Assembly (NCBI GenBank): GCA_937958075.1
Contig: CALFFB010000129.1
Span: 1-7,002 of the forward strand
Length of the DNA: 7,002 bases
Direction of reading: 5' to 3'
Origin: an uncultured Geobacteraceae bacterium
GTDB lineage: Bacteria > Desulfobacterota > Desulfuromonadia > Desulfuromonadales > Geopsychrobacteraceae
The position numbers and the translations under genes are program-made. A model generated the notes under the pieces. That model was not told the DNA's origin, ran no database searches, and saw only the letters and a list, made by a program, of their open reading frames with translations. Below are positions 6,550 to 7,002 of this stretch, piece after piece; positions within the stretch are counted from its first letter, which is position 1; each line of letters opens with the position of its first letter.

Positions 6550-6996
6550 ATGAAGCAGGAAGTGATCATTCTGATTGCCGAGGATGATGAGGGGCACGCC
6601 CACCTGATCCGGAAAAATCTGTCCCGGGCGGGTATCGCCAACGACATCATCCATTTCAAGGACGGGCAGGAGGTGGTGGATTTTCTCTTCTGTCTGGGAG
6701 ACGGGCCTCATCGCAAGCCGGGTGCCGCCTATGTGCTGCTGCTGGATATCCGCATGCCCAAGCTCGACGGCACCGAGGTGTTGGAACGGCTCAAGGCCGA
6801 CACGGAACTGCGCAAGATTCCGGTGGTGATGATCACCACCACCGATGATCCGCGCGAGGTCGAGCGCTGTCATATCATCGGCTGCAGCAACTACATCACC
6901 AAGCCCATTGAATACGAGGCCTTTGTCAACGCCATCCGTCAGCTCGGGCTGTTTCTGACGGTGGTGCAGGTGCCCCGCATCAACGGCATGCCCTGA
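6550..6996 (+). CDS. Stand-alone CheY/Rcp1-like response regulator receiver
   Basis: A single receiver domain of 148 aa that accepts phosphate from a histidine kinase. The acidic pocket is E11-D12-D13 (ILIAEDDE), the phospho-accepting residue is D66 in LLLDIRMPKLDG, the switch threonine is T96 in VVMITTT, and the conserved lysine is K118 in YITKP. There is no DNA-binding or enzymatic output domain; only about ten residues follow the last helix. The long loop between beta 2/alpha 2 and the D66 strand (LFCLGDGPHRKPGAA region, 46-60) is typical of the small receivers of the Rcp1 type that pair with bacteriophytochrome-like and related kinases. It most likely serves the membrane kinase encoded 58 bases upstream, although the soluble kinase could also use it. 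Downstream targets are unknown: it may act by protein contact or as a phosphorelay intermediate. A longer reading frame extends upstream in this frame into the kinase gene but lacks a ribosome site. Confidence 0.95.
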   Translation: MKQEVIILIAEDDEGHAHLIRKNLSRAGIANDIIHFKDGQEVVDFLFCLGDGPHRKPGAAYVLLLDIRMPKLDGTEVLERLKADTELRKIPVVMITTTDDPREVERCHIIGCSNYITKPIEYEAFVNAIRQLGLFLTVVQVPRINGMP

Positions 6997-7002
6997 TGGG
7001 GG

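Noticed and set aside
6996..7002. Possible start of a next gene at ATG 6996-6998, overlapping the receiver stop as TGATG
   Set aside because: Only seven bases are visible and no Shine-Dalgarno precedes it, so it cannot be supported here.

Overview
The window is a dense, single-strand (+) block of bacterial signal-transduction genes. It holds the last 27 codons of one sensor histidine kinase, a CheB-CheR-PAS fusion protein, a soluble PAS histidine kinase, a membrane histidine kinase with a periplasmic solute-binding sensor, and a stand-alone CheY-like receiver. There are no RNA genes, CRISPR arrays, insertion sequences or clear terminators. Base composition is mixed, with hand-counted stretches of about 50% and about 65% GC. 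Gene style (a cysteine-rich PAS domain, many paralogous PAS kinases, a small single-domain receiver) would fit a Desulfuromonas/Geobacter-like member of the old Deltaproteobacteria. That taxonomic guess is inference only.

Layout: 1-86 is the C-terminus of an upstream kinase. 87-151 is a 65-base gap with a ribosome binding site and at best a weak promoter. 152-2695 is the CheB/CheR/PAS fusion (847 aa). 2692-4398 is a PAS-PAS histidine kinase (568 aa) joined to it by an ATGA overlap. 4413-6491 is the SBP_bac_3-TM-PAS-histidine kinase (692 aa), begun by a TTG codon 14 bases after the previous stop. 6550-6996 is the receiver (148 aa), 58 bases downstream with its own strong Shine-Dalgarno. The last six bases hold nothing that can be called.

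How the parts may work together (inference): the CheB-CheR-PAS protein and the following soluble kinase look like the two halves of the long CheB-CheR-PAS-kinase proteins found elsewhere, here split but translationally coupled. The third kinase reads a small periplasmic ligand and probably passes phosphate to the receiver encoded just after it. The receiver has no output domain, so it must act by protein contact or phosphorelay. No chemoreceptor, CheA or CheW is visible, so the target of the methylesterase and methyltransferase is unknown.

The most notable sequence-level signal is a 68-base segment at the very start of the window that recurs with one mismatch at 4289-4356, ending at an abrupt border in both copies. 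The second copy lies inside a GC-rich ATPase segment that begins near 3960. Together these suggest recent duplication or gene conversion of a kinase ATPase cassette between two neighbouring genes. I saw no clearly undescribed system. The cysteine-rich PAS domain and the recombined kinase ends are the points most worth following.
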